Of a stretch of DNA of 64,000 nt, positions 34,129-42,106 are shown piece after piece (the first letter of the stretch is position 1; each line of letters opens with the position of its first letter). The DNA lies in the NCBI GenBank assembly GCA_020848905.1, contig JADLHG010000018.1, positions 124,001 through 188,000 of the forward strand, in the 5' to 3' direction. A program made the position numbers and the translations under genes. Source of the DNA: Deltaproteobacteria bacterium (GTDB lineage: Bacteria; Myxococcota_A; Polyangia; GCA-2747355; JADLHG01). Below the pieces are notes generated by a model. The model worked only from the letters and a program-made list of their open reading frames with translations. It was not told where the DNA came from and did not search any database.

Positions 34129-36294
34129 CTACGGCGCGGTCGTGTGGCAGGTCCCGCACTTGTTCGTGTAGGGGATCGGCATCATCTCGGCTCCCTTGCC
34201 CTCCGGCTTGATCGCCGTGCGGAGCGGCACCTGGAAGAGGTGGGAGCTGATGTCACCGGAGTAGTAGGTCACGCCCGCGATGGCGGCCTGCGCCCGTCCG
34301 GCCCCGGACTTGGCCGTGAGCGGCATGTGACAGTCGGTGCACCTGATGTCGCCCATGGCCGTGTTGGAGACCTTGTAGCTCGCCCAGTGGGCCTGCATGC
34401 GCTCGCCGACCGTGGCGCCCGCGGTGAACGTGGCGTCGTGGCAGCTCAGGCACTGCCCCTTGCCGGCGCTCACGCTGTCGAGCTTGCCGTCGAGCTGATG
34501 GGGCTCTTCGGTGACGCCGTGCGGATCGTGGCAGGACGAGCAGGCCAGGAGCTGCTTCTGGTTGCGGTATTTCTTGGTCTTCATGAAGTCCGAGGCCTGC
34601 TGATGGTGCTTCACCGACTGCTTGCCGTCCCCCTTCGTCGCGTCCCAGAGGCCGTCGTCGATCTTCGAGACGTAGTTGGTGAGGAAGTCCTTTCGGCTGG
34701 TTCCGGCGTGCATCATCATGCCGTCGGCGTTCATCGGCGTCTCGGTGTTGGCGCCGCCGATGCCGAGGGCCCGGGTGTGGCACTGCCCGCAGATGGCCAC
34801 CTCGCGCTCCGGGGTGAGCAGGCGCGGGCTCACGATGGCCTTCGCCCCGCCGGCCTTGGCCCAGTGCTCGGAACCGGGGCCGTGGCAGTTCTCGCAGGAG
34901 ATGTTGATCGCCTCGGGCTTGCCGTCCCCGTCGTAGTCCATCTCGCCCTTCGGGTCCGGTACGCCGTGGGCCTTGAAGCCGGCCGTGGCGTCACCCGTCA
35001 GCTTGAAGCCCGAGAAGTGGCAGCCGGCGCAGTTGTTGTCGAAGGACTTGGTCTTGGCCGGCGTCTTGAGCTGGGCCGTGGTCTTGGCCTCGTCGTACCA
35101 GTTCTGCGCGTTGTAGTGCTGCCAGACCCAGCGCGAGGCGGGGGTCCCCGTCTCGGTGGCCTGCCCCTCGAAGTTGAACTGGATCGGGAGCACGTAGCGG
35201 CTGCCGTCGGGGAGCTTGGCCAGGTAGCGCTGTTTATAGATGCCGCCGCCGTAGGTCATCTCCACCTCGTAGGTGGCCATCGGCTGGGTGGGGTCCTTCA
35301 CGTTGACGAGGTCCACGAAGTACTTGCCCGCGCCGTTCGAATAGAGCCGCGCCTTGAAACTGATCCCCGTGCCCGGATCTTTCTCCGACACCTTGAAGTT
35401 GGGTGCGGCCGGCGTGCCCGTGCCGCCGTAGCCGTAGAAGTAGAGCCAGGTTCCGGCGACGGTGAACTTGGTCGCGAGGGCCCTGTTCCAGTCCGGGAAG
35501 CGGCTGCTGTCCTGCAGCGGGCCGGTCACGCCGACCTTGCGCAGGCCGAGCATGTGCAGCGTAGACAGCTCGTGCACCACGCCGTGGCAGGTCAGACAGA
35601 CGGACGGTCCCACGTACTTGGCCTTCGCGCTCGGCTTGGTGGAGATCTGGATGTTCCACTGCTTGCCGACCAGGTCCTTCTGCTCTTGCGCCTTGCGGCA
35701 GAGGCTGCCGCCTGGCAGGTGCCCCGTGTCGGTGGCGTCCGGCAGGGCCACGACGAAGTACTTGCCCGCCGGGACAGAGGGGATGCGGTACACGCCGTCG
35801 GCGCTCGTGGTGGCCTGCGTGTAGCCGGCCCCCTTGGCGGCGATGGTGTCCTCGAGCGGCTCGTCGTTCGGGTCCGCCCGCACCGCGGCGATGTCGGAGC
35901 CGAGCGTCAAGGCCGCCGTTGGGATGTCCGTGGCTGGCACCAGGTAAACCTTCACCCCCTGCACCGGCTGGCGGGTGGTGTCGGTTACCACGCCCACGAT
36001 GCCCGCGGCCTCGAGCGGCAGGCCGGTGAGGCCGGCCGCGCCCTGGCAATCCAGGACGTCGCACTTCTTGTCACCGTTCCGGTCCTCGGTGGCCGCGTCG
36101 CACGTGGCGTTCGCGTTGGTGTCCCAGCAGGCGACCGCGTCCTTGCCGGCCACGCCGTCCTTGCCGACCACGCCGTCCTTGCCGTCGACGCCGTTCGTGC
36201 CGTTCAGGCCGTCTTTGCCGGATGGCCCTTCGCAGCCGGTTCCGGCAAGCACCCCGATCAACATCACCGCTGCTAGTCGCGTCCACGAACTCAT
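34129..36294 (-). CDS. octaheme c-type cytochrome lipoprotein with collagen-like stalk
   Basis: 721 residues from the ATG preceded by GGAGGAG. Lipobox LAGTGC (Cys21) is followed by a collagen-like Gly-X-Y stretch (23-53, GKDGLNGTNGVDGKDG), a Cys-containing linker, a carboxypeptidase-regulatory-like beta domain (about 95-190, VVTDTTRQPVQGVKVYLVP) and a cytochrome part with eight CXXCH sites: CLTCH (233-237), CAGCH, CENCH, CGQCH, CSSCH, CLSCH, CTDCH and CGTCH near the end. The many extra His are candidate distal ligands. As a lipoprotein with c-hemes it should sit at the outer membrane and take part in electron transfer across or outside the envelope. It is the first gene before a heme-sensing kinase and NtrC regulator, behind a perfect sigma-54 promoter. 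Confidence 0.92.
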   Translation of the reverse strand: MSSWTRLAAVMLIGVLAGTGCEGPSGKDGLNGTNGVDGKDGVVGKDGVAGKDAVACWDTNANATCDAATEDRNGDKKCDVLDCQGAAGLTGLPLEAAGIVGVVTDTTRQPVQGVKVYLVPATDIPTAALTLGSDIAAVRADPNDEPLEDTIAAKGAGYTQATTSADGVYRIPSVPAGKYFVVALPDATDTGHLPGGSLCRKAQEQKDLVGKQWNIQISTKPSAKAKYVGPSVCLTCHGVVHELSTLHMLGLRKVGVTGPLQDSSRFPDWNRALATKFTVAGTWLYFYGYGGTGTPAAPNFKVSEKDPGTGISFKARLYSNGAGKYFVDLVNVKDPTQPMATYEVEMTYGGGIYKQRYLAKLPDGSRYVLPIQFNFEGQATETGTPASRWVWQHYNAQNWYDEAKTTAQLKTPAKTKSFDNNCAGCHFSGFKLTGDATAGFKAHGVPDPKGEMDYDGDGKPEAINISCENCHGPGSEHWAKAGGAKAIVSPRLLTPEREVAICGQCHTRALGIGGANTETPMNADGMMMHAGTSRKDFLTNYVSKIDDGLWDATKGDGKQSVKHHQQASDFMKTKKYRNQKQLLACSSCHDPHGVTEEPHQLDGKLDSVSAGKGQCLSCHDATFTAGATVGERMQAHWASYKVSNTAMGDIRCTDCHMPLTAKSGAGRAQAAIAGVTYYSGDISSHLFQVPLRTAIKPEGKGAEMMPIPYTNKCGTCHTTAP

Positions 36295-36371
36295 GGCGTC
36301 TCCTCCGCTGTTCAATCGGCTACGTGCGTGTTCCCCGCGACCACCGGGCGAGGCTCCTAGCGGGCTTTCAG

Positions 36372-36387
36372 AGCAACCGCCGTGCCA
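36372..36387 (-). promoter_or_regulatory. perfect sigma-54 promoter of the octaheme operon
   Basis: Minus-strand TGGCACGGCGGTTGCT is an exact match to TGGCACG-N4-TTGCW. The predicted start is near 36361, about 66 bases before the ATG at 36294. Confidence 0.88.
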
Positions 36388-36462
36388 CGTGATCACCGCG
36401 CGCACGATACCATCAAGTCCTGTGGTTGTCCCCAGTTAGCGGGTTACTTCGAGGGCCGGGGC

Positions 36463-36509
36463 GCACGGATCCGCGCAGCCTTTGCCCGGGGACTGCACGG
36501 ATCCGCGCA
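36463..36509. promoter_or_regulatory. tandem palindromic enhancer sites (putative UAS)
   Basis: GCACGGATCCGCGCA occurs at 36463-36477 and again at 36495-36509, 32 bases apart (three helical turns). Each is a near-perfect palindrome around CGGATCCG. Their centres are about 109 and 141 bases upstream of the predicted sigma-54 start, the usual place for NtrC-type dimers. The spaced pair is seen nowhere else in the window. Confidence 0.65.
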
Positions 36510-36535
36510 ACACCCCCGGGAGGGAGGGCCCGGTC

Positions 36536-37327
36536 TCAGAAGGTCTGGTTCTCGAAGTGGAGGAGCAGGAAGCGCGGGCTGCCCGTGGCGGCGCCGAGCA
36601 CGATGGCCCCGTCCGCGTTGTCCCCGGCCTTGTTTCGATGGATGAGGTGGGCGCTGTCGGCCTTCGTGCCGCCCGAGCTCCGGGCGTAGACGGAGACCTT
36701 CTCGCCGAGCGTGATGCGGCTCGAGAGCTCCTGGATCAGTGCGTTCATCGCGTAGGGCGAAAACCCCGAGGTGCTGTGCACGTTCAGCGTGGTGGCGTAG
36801 TCGAGCGCGATCCCCGTGTGCCAGCCCTCGGACCAGGCCGGGCCGACCAGCGGGGCGCCGAGCTCGCGCAGGCGGACGTCGGGACTGACCCCGACCCAGT
36901 CGGAGCGCACGTTCACCACCATCCGGTAGGCGGCACCGTTCATCTTGACCTGCAGGATGAGATGGTCCGAGTTGACCTGCGCGCACTGGCGGTCGCTGGG
37001 CGTGACGATGGCCAGCACGGTCCCGTCCAGCCGTCCGAAGGCGTTGGTCAGGACGGCACCGAAGGTGGAGGCGCAGTCCTTGGCCTTGTTCACCCCGCCG
37101 CCGTCGCCCGTCGCGAGATCCCGGCGACCGGCATCGCGAGTCCCCTGATCGCGTCGGCCGTCGTCGCGTCCGGGGCCGTCCAGCCGTGGGCCCAGGTCCG
37201 AGGAGGGACCGAGCGCGTCCCAGGCGATGCCCGAGGCGTCCGGGCGGTCCTGGTCCTTCGTGCAGCCCGCCCCGACGGATGCGAGCGCGAAGAGTGCGGC
37301 GAGAGCGAGAGTCGATCGGCGGTTCAC
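36536..37327 (-). CDS. lipoprotein of unknown function
   Basis: 263 residues from a GTG start preceded by GGAGGCGCAG. Lipobox ASVGAGC (Cys22), then an Asp/Arg/Gly-rich linker to about 78. The C-terminal domain (about 80-263) is mixed alpha/beta: TVLAIVTPSDRQCAQVNSDH, LILQVKMNGAAYRMVVNVRS, EGWHTGIALDYATTL and LGEKVSVYARSSGGTKADSA. The long linker and lipid anchor suggest an outer-membrane surface protein. Family not recognised. A sigma-54-like element precedes it. Confidence 0.75.
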   Translation of the reverse strand: MNRRSTLALAALFALASVGAGCTKDQDRPDASGIAWDALGPSSDLGPRLDGPGRDDGRRDQGTRDAGRRDLATGDGGGVNKAKDCASTFGAVLTNAFGRLDGTVLAIVTPSDRQCAQVNSDHLILQVKMNGAAYRMVVNVRSDWVGVSPDVRLRELGAPLVGPAWSEGWHTGIALDYATTLNVHSTSGFSPYAMNALIQELSSRITLGEKVSVYARSSGGTKADSAHLIHRNKAGDNADGAIVLGAATGSPRFLLLHFENQTF

Positions 37328-37365
37328 CTGCGCCTCCGTAGAGAGACGCGCAGTATACCGGGTCG

Positions 37366-37381
37366 GGCAATCCGCCGGCCA
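37366..37381 (-). promoter_or_regulatory. possible sigma-54 promoter (TATACT also nearby)
   Basis: Minus-strand TGGCCGGCGGATTGCC has GG-N10-GC with conserved TGGC and TTGC halves and two mismatches between them. A TATACT hexamer just downstream could instead be a sigma-70 -10, but no matching -35 is seen 16-18 bases from it. Confidence 0.45.
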
Positions 37382-37425
37382 CGGGTTCGTGGAATTGCGG
37401 TCGTGGAATCGCGCGCCGCGCGTGG

Positions 37426-38376
37426 CTACTCGTAGCCGTAGTCGGGGTCGTAGTCCGGGTTCCTCGGGTCGGGGCGCGCCTTCCCCTTCGGCTCGCCGGC
37501 GTCGGGGGTGGTCACCGACGCGCCGAAGTAGTGGAGCGCGGCCAGGCCCGCGGCGGACCCGGCAGGAGCGGCTACGAGGACGAGCCGCAGGGCGAGCGCG
37601 ACGACGACCGGCAGGCGTCTGGGCGCGGCGAGTCCGCCCACGAGCAGCGCGGCTGGAGCCACCGCGAGGAGGGCGAAGCTGCCCGCGGGGAGCTCCCCGT
37701 ACCCGAGCGCCACGGCCAGGTGTCCGACGAAACCGAGAGCGAAGCCGGGGGCGATCCCGCGCAGCCGTGGCGTCTCGGGGGCGGTAAAGCGCCAGGCACC
37801 GACCATCCCGACCCCGAGCACCGTCGCGATAGCTCCGAGGAGCTGGGCGGTGGAGGTGAGGCCGGAGAGGAGCACGCTCGCGCTCCCCACGCCGCCGAGG
37901 AGCAGAAGCCCCGCGCCGAGAGAGCCTCCGGGCTCGCGCGAGGCGCGGTGAGCGACCACCAGCCAGACGAACAGCATGGCCGCTGCGACGGCGCCGACCC
38001 ACAGGCCGAAGTGCGTTCTGCTCCAGTTCTGCGGCGCGGCGAGCGGCACGAGGAGAAACCAGGCTGCCCCGGCGCTTCCGCCGACACGCAGCGCCCAGGT
38101 CACGAGCCGCGGGAGCGTCGGCGCCAGCGCCTCGAGCACCCCCACGGCCGAGCCGGCCGCGACGACGAGCGCGAGGCGGTGATTCGGCGAGCTACCCAGC
38201 AGGCCGCCGCCGGCCAGGTAGCTCGCGCCGAGATAGGCTAGGCCCAGGCCCGCCGGGAGGCCCCACCCGCCGCGGGGCCTCTCGTCGCGCCGGAAGGGCT
38301 GCCAGGCGAGGAGCAGGGCCAGAACCGCGACGACGGCCGGAACGACGACGCTCGCGAGAAAGGCCTGGCCGAGCAT
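37426..38376 (-). CDS. polytopic inner-membrane protein, unknown
   Basis: 316 residues, about eight or nine hydrophobic helices: residues 5-25 (AFLASVVVPAVVAVLALLLA), 41-60, 67-85, 92-115, 123-142, 152-170, 176-192, 210-226 and 233-248, ending in a hydrophilic Asp/Pro/Tyr tail (DPRNPDYDPDYGYE). There are no transporter or enzyme motifs that I recognise. It lies 25 bases after the YceI gene on the same strand, so the two probably share a transcript. YceI homologues are often next to membrane cytochromes, but no heme-ligand pattern is evident here. Confidence 0.75.
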   Translation of the reverse strand: MLGQAFLASVVVPAVVAVLALLLAWQPFRRDERPRGGWGLPAGLGLAYLGASYLAGGGLLGSSPNHRLALVVAAGSAVGVLEALAPTLPRLVTWALRVGGSAGAAWFLLVPLAAPQNWSRTHFGLWVGAVAAAMLFVWLVVAHRASREPGGSLGAGLLLLGGVGSASVLLSGLTSTAQLLGAIATVLGVGMVGAWRFTAPETPRLRGIAPGFALGFVGHLAVALGYGELPAGSFALLAVAPAALLVGGLAAPRRLPVVVALALRLVLVAAPAGSAAGLAALHYFGASVTTPDAGEPKGKARPDPRNPDYDPDYGYE

Positions 38377-38401
38377 GGCGACCTCCGCGCGTGATGGGGG
38401 G

Positions 38402-38983
38402 CTACTGCTTGATCCCCTCGGTGGCGAGCGTGAGCGTGATCGTGTCCCCCACCACCTTGGGCACCCCCTTGACCTTGAAGTCGCTCAGCTTGACCGAGAA
38501 GGTGCCCTCGAAGGCGAGGCGCTCCTTGCCCCAGGGGTCCTTGCCCTGGCCGAGCTTGGTCAGCTTGACCGTCACGGACTTGGTCACGCCCGCCAGCACG
38601 AGGTCACCCGTGACGGCGTAGCCCTTGCCCGCCTTCTTCACCTTCGTGCTGGTGAAGGTGATCTTCGGATTCACCTTCACGTTCAGGAAGTCGGGGCTCT
38701 TGAGGTGCGTGTCGCGCTTCTTCTCGTTGGTGTAGACGCTGTCGGCGTCCACCTCGATCGTCACCGAGCTCTCCGCCGGCTTCTTCTCGTCGAGGCTGAA
38801 CTTGCCGGTGACGTTCCGGAACATGCCGTAGACCACCCCGATGTCGAAGTGCGTGGCGCGGAAGAGCACCGTCGTGTGCGACGGGTCGAGCTGATAGCTG
38901 TCGGCGGCGTGGGCCTGCGTGGCGAGAAGGCCGGCGGCGCACGCGGTGAGGAGGGTGGCGCGAGAGGTTCGATGCGTTCTCAT
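38402..38983 (-). CDS. YceI-family periplasmic lipid-binding protein
   Basis: 193 residues with a cleavable signal peptide (to AHA-AD, about 26). The mature protein begins SYQLDPSHTTVLFRATHFDI, the YceI signature, followed by GKFSLDEKKPAESSVTIEVD, SVYTNEKKRDTHLKSPDFLN, PKITFTSTKVKKAGKGYAVT and DLVLAGVTKSVTVKL. YceI proteins are antiparallel beta-barrels holding a polyisoprenoid or amide ligand in the periplasm; roles include quinone-related and stress functions. Its length is normal. It is divergent from a LysR regulator that may control it, and upstream of a membrane protein gene. Confidence 0.95.
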   Translation of the reverse strand: MRTHRTSRATLLTACAAGLLATQAHAADSYQLDPSHTTVLFRATHFDIGVVYGMFRNVTGKFSLDEKKPAESSVTIEVDADSVYTNEKKRDTHLKSPDFLNVKVNPKITFTSTKVKKAGKGYAVTGDLVLAGVTKSVTVKLTKLGQGKDPWGKERLAFEGTFSVKLSDFKVKGVPKVVGDTITLTLATEGIKQ

Positions 38984-39073
38984 GGTCCTGGCTCCCTGGT
39001 CGGTTGGATTCTGCCTGCCCTAACCATGCGGGCGACAGGCCTCATTGACAATGGTTCGAGGCAGGACAAGACT

Positions 39074-39090
39074 GTTGCAGGAAACGCAAC
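39074..39090 (+). promoter_or_regulatory. LysR-type operator in the YceI/LysR intergenic region
   Basis: GTTGC-AGGAAAC-GCAAC is a perfect inverted repeat containing T-N11-A, the LysR-type box. It ends 1 base before the LysR start codon. A second small palindrome, CATTGACAATG, lies about 30 bases upstream. Autoregulation and control of the divergent YceI gene are likely. Confidence 0.6.
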
Positions 39091-39091
39091 A

Positions 39092-39994
39092 ATGGCCATC
39101 GACCAGCTTCGCCGCATGGGGATCTTCGGCACGGTGGTGGAGCTCCGGGGCTTCTCCGAGGCGGCCCGGAAGCTGGGCCTCACCCGATCCGCCGTGAGCC
39201 GGCAGGTCGCGCTGCTCGAGACGCAGCTCGGCGTGCGGCTCCTGCATCGCACGACGCGGACGCTTCGCCTGACCGAGGCGGGCGCCGGCTACTACGAGGC
39301 CTGCGCGCGCATTCTGGCCGAGGCGCGGGCGGCGGACGAGTCGGTGCGCCAGCTCCAGAGTCGGCCGACGGGCACGCTGCGCGTGACCGGCCCGGTGATC
39401 GGTCATCGGCTGATCGTTCCGCCCCTCCTCGCGTTCATGGCGCGCTATCCCGAGGTGAAGGTGGACGTCCTGCTCGACGACCACTACCTGAACCTGGTGG
39501 AGGAGGGGATCGACGTCGGGATCCGCATCGGGCTCACGGCCGACGTCAGCCTGGTGGCCCGCAAGGTGGCGCCCATTCGCTACGTGGTCTGCGCCACGCC
39601 GGGGTACCTGAAGCGGCGGGGCACGCCGAAGGAACCCCAGGACCTCGCGGGCCACGACTGGCTCATCTATAGCCTGCTCCCGTCGCCGCGCCGCCTCGTC
39701 TTCCACCGCGACGGGCGGCGCGTGACGGTGCGCGTGAACGGGCGCTTCACCACGAACGGGGGGCTCGCCGGCTGGGAGGCGCTGATGGCGGGGGCGGGGA
39801 TTACGGCCATGCCGAGCTTCTATCTGGCGGACGAGCTGCGTGCGCGCCGGCTGCGCCCGCTCCTCGAGGAGTACGAGCTGAAGCCCTCGGCGCTCTACCT
39901 GGTCTACCCGCATCGGGAGCACCTGCCGACCAAGGTGCGCCTCTTCGTGGATTTCTACGCGCAGCAGGTGGCGACGCTGCTGCCCGCGACGTGA
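39092..39994 (+). CDS. LysR-family transcriptional regulator
   Basis: 300 residues from the ATG of MAIDQLRRMG. Winged helix (about 1-60): FGTVVELRGFSEAARKLGLT-RSAVSRQVALLE, then LLHRTTRTLRLTEAG. The effector-binding domain (about 90-295) is of the AaeR/CrgA-like type: GTLRVTGPVIGHRLIVPPLL, VDVLLDDHYLNLVEEGIDVG and RIGLTADVSLVARKVAPIRY. It diverges from the YceI/membrane-protein pair with a LysR-type box in between, so it is probably their regulator. The effector is unknown. Confidence 0.95.
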   Translation: MAIDQLRRMGIFGTVVELRGFSEAARKLGLTRSAVSRQVALLETQLGVRLLHRTTRTLRLTEAGAGYYEACARILAEARAADESVRQLQSRPTGTLRVTGPVIGHRLIVPPLLAFMARYPEVKVDVLLDDHYLNLVEEGIDVGIRIGLTADVSLVARKVAPIRYVVCATPGYLKRRGTPKEPQDLAGHDWLIYSLLPSPRRLVFHRDGRRVTVRVNGRFTTNGGLAGWEALMAGAGITAMPSFYLADELRARRLRPLLEEYELKPSALYLVYPHREHLPTKVRLFVDFYAQQVATLLPAT

Positions 39995-40026
39995 CGAGGG
40001 TTGGTGCTGGGCCGGCCGTCGGGCGC

Positions 40027-41028
40027 TTACCGATGCCGCTTCATGCGCTCCAGCGCGCGCTTGAACTTCACGCACGGATCCTCGCGGTCGAGGCGCGTGG
40101 TGAACCAGACGAAGTCGAACGGGCGCGCGAGCTGAAGGAGCGGCTCGAGGCGCGTATCGGAGCTGGCCGGCAGCGCGTCCACCTCGAGAATACCCACCGC
40201 GATGGCCGTGGCCTGCCGGCGGCCCAGGTGCGCGAGGTGTAGCGGGACGCCCCGGTCGCGCCGCACGTGCCCGTTGCCGGCGATGAGGACCGCGCCGTGG
40301 GAGGTGGCGTGGGCGAGAAGCCGCTCGGCCAGGTGCCGGTCGCGCGCCGCCTGCATGGCCGTCATCATCCGGACGAGGCGCTCGCTCGCGTGTCCGCAGT
40401 GGGCCTCCTTGATCTCGACGGCCAGCTCGGCGCGCGCTTCGGGACCGAGCAGGTCGGTCGCCGCGTGCGGCTGCGAGGCGGGGAGGGCGTCGGGCGGCGG
40501 CCCCGCGGTGTGCAGGCGCATCAGCGCGGTGCGACTCATGCCCGCCGCGAAGAGGGGCAGGTGGGCGGCGAACGCCACCTCGGCGATCGGTCGATAGATC
40601 CCCCACGGGGGCCAGCCCGAACGCTCCCAGGAGAGCGCGGGGCCGAGGCCCTGGGCCGACGCGTCGGGCCGCTGCAGGTACGCCCGCAGCGCGTCGCCTC
40701 GTTCCTCCTCGATCATCTCCCAGCCCACCGATGGCCGGCGACCGCTCGCGACGAGGCCGGCCAGGATGCGCGCCTGCAGCCGGTGGTGCTCGGGGTGATC
40801 GTGCCGCTCGCCGAGCAGGACGAAGCGGGCCTTCGCCAGCGCGGCGAGGAGCGTGCGTTCGTCCACGAAGCGGCGGGCGCGCACGTCGAAGATGCGAGGC
40901 TCATTCCGCGGCGGGCTGACGGAGGCCGCTGGCGGCGAGCGCACTCCGCGCGGCGAGCGGCAGGCCGGGGCCCCGAGCAGCAGAGCGACGGAGATCAAGA
41001 GGACCGTGCGAAGGGAGGCGTGAGGCAT
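40027..41028 (-). CDS. ChaN-family lipoprotein
   Basis: 333 residues from the ATG preceded by GGGAGG. Lipobox LLGAPAC (Cys23). The ChaN/Tiki-like fold is shown by RFVLLGERHDHPEHHRLQARIL (about 68-89), VGWEMIEEERGDALRAYLQ, WPPWGIYRPIAEVAFAAHLP, CGHASERLVRMMTAMQAARDR and VLIAGNGHVRRDRGVPLHLA. The Glu-Arg-His-Asp-His cluster and the late GNGHVR His are typical ligands. ChaN of Campylobacter binds heme and the family is linked to iron or heme handling; this fits a region with many c-type cytochromes, though that link is inferred. It diverges from the SH3-C39 lipoprotein with 48 bases between. Confidence 0.88.
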   Translation of the reverse strand: MPHASLRTVLLISVALLLGAPACRSPRGVRSPPAASVSPPRNEPRIFDVRARRFVDERTLLAALAKARFVLLGERHDHPEHHRLQARILAGLVASGRRPSVGWEMIEEERGDALRAYLQRPDASAQGLGPALSWERSGWPPWGIYRPIAEVAFAAHLPLFAAGMSRTALMRLHTAGPPPDALPASQPHAATDLLGPEARAELAVEIKEAHCGHASERLVRMMTAMQAARDRHLAERLLAHATSHGAVLIAGNGHVRRDRGVPLHLAHLGRRQATAIAVGILEVDALPASSDTRLEPLLQLARPFDFVWFTTRLDREDPCVKFKRALERMKRHR

Positions 41029-41076
41029 GGCGGAAGCGTAGCCGAACTGGGCCGCAACGGTGTTATCGTGAAGGAG

Positions 41077-42099
41077 ATGTGGCGCTGGACGCAGTCCGAA
41101 AGGGTCCCAGGTCTTGCTCTGCTGCTCGTCCTGGTCCTGGCATCGTTCGGGGGGTGCGCCGGATCGACTCCGATCGAGAGCCTCGCCACCGAGGATCCGC
41201 CGCTCGAACCCGATGGCGGGTCTTCCGTGGGACTCGACGCGGGAGAGCTTCCCGAGGGTGCCGGCGATGGGTCTCTGGATGGACGTGGCGCCGGGGCCGA
41301 CGCCGCAGCCCGACCCGCCTCGTACCTCGTGCTCTGGGACACGCCGATGCGCTCCGAGGCGCGCGCCGACGCAGCGACGGTGAGGAGCGTGCTCCGGGGG
41401 TCGATCGTCGCGCCGGCGGACGCGAACGCTGCGGCGACGGGCGGCTATCTGAAGGTGAAGTTCCTCACCAAGACGGGCTGGATGCCCACCTCGCGCCTGG
41501 TCGGCGTCGCGCTCGGGACGAAGATGCGCGAGGTCGCGCTGGCGCATCCAAAGGCCTTCTTCAAGCGGCAGGTCTTCCACAGCGTGTGGAATCCGACGGG
41601 GCCCTCCACGAGCGGCAACTGTGCCCCCACAAGCCTCGCCATCGCGGTCAAGGCGCTCGGCAAGGAGCCGCCCGACCTGGACGTGGAGGAGAGCATCGAC
41701 CGCGTGCGCAAGCTGATGGGCAAGGCCTCCGACTCCGGGGGGGCGACGCTCGACCAGGTGCGCACGGGCGTGGAGAAGCTCGGCCTCAAGTACGTGGCGA
41801 TGGCCAAAGGGGGACTCGAGGCGCAGCTCGGCAAGGGGCGGCTGGTGGTGCTCGTGGGCACGCCCGGCGATGGCGGAGGCGGCTCCTCCACGGCCTACCA
41901 GAAGGCGTTCGCGACGGCCGGCTACGCGTACACCTTCGACGGGCGCCACTCGATCCTGGTCCTGGCGCTGCGCGCGTCGGGGAAGTACCTCGTGGCCGAT
42001 CCGCTCTCGAAGCTCGGGCCGCTCGAGCTGACGCGGTCGCAGCTGCAGGATTTCTATGCCCGCTGGGGGGGCGAGGGGACCTCGATCTGGGCCGAGTAG
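41077..42099 (+). CDS. lipoprotein with SH3-like and C39-type papain-fold domains
   Basis: 340 residues. Lipobox SFGGC (Cys27), then an Asp/Gly linker. Residues ~82-142 resemble a bacterial SH3 module (VLWDTPMRSEARADAATVRS, GYLKVKFLTKTGWMPTSRLV). Residues ~165-330 match a peptidase C39-like fold: NCAPTSLAIAVKALG with Cys182, GRHSILVLALRASGKYLVADP with His291 and Asp308. The three residues could form a protease triad, so this is a plausible envelope cysteine peptidase, perhaps on cell-wall or protein substrates. AAGGAG abuts the ATG, leaving no spacing; the GTG at 41068 is an alternative start. The 3' end is 7 bases from the convergent gene. Confidence 0.82.
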   Translation: MWRWTQSERVPGLALLLVLVLASFGGCAGSTPIESLATEDPPLEPDGGSSVGLDAGELPEGAGDGSLDGRGAGADAAARPASYLVLWDTPMRSEARADAATVRSVLRGSIVAPADANAAATGGYLKVKFLTKTGWMPTSRLVGVALGTKMREVALAHPKAFFKRQVFHSVWNPTGPSTSGNCAPTSLAIAVKALGKEPPDLDVEESIDRVRKLMGKASDSGGATLDQVRTGVEKLGLKYVAMAKGGLEAQLGKGRLVVLVGTPGDGGGGSSTAYQKAFATAGYAYTFDGRHSILVLALRASGKYLVADPLSKLGPLELTRSQLQDFYARWGGEGTSIWAE

Positions 42100-42106
42100 T
42101 TTCGTT

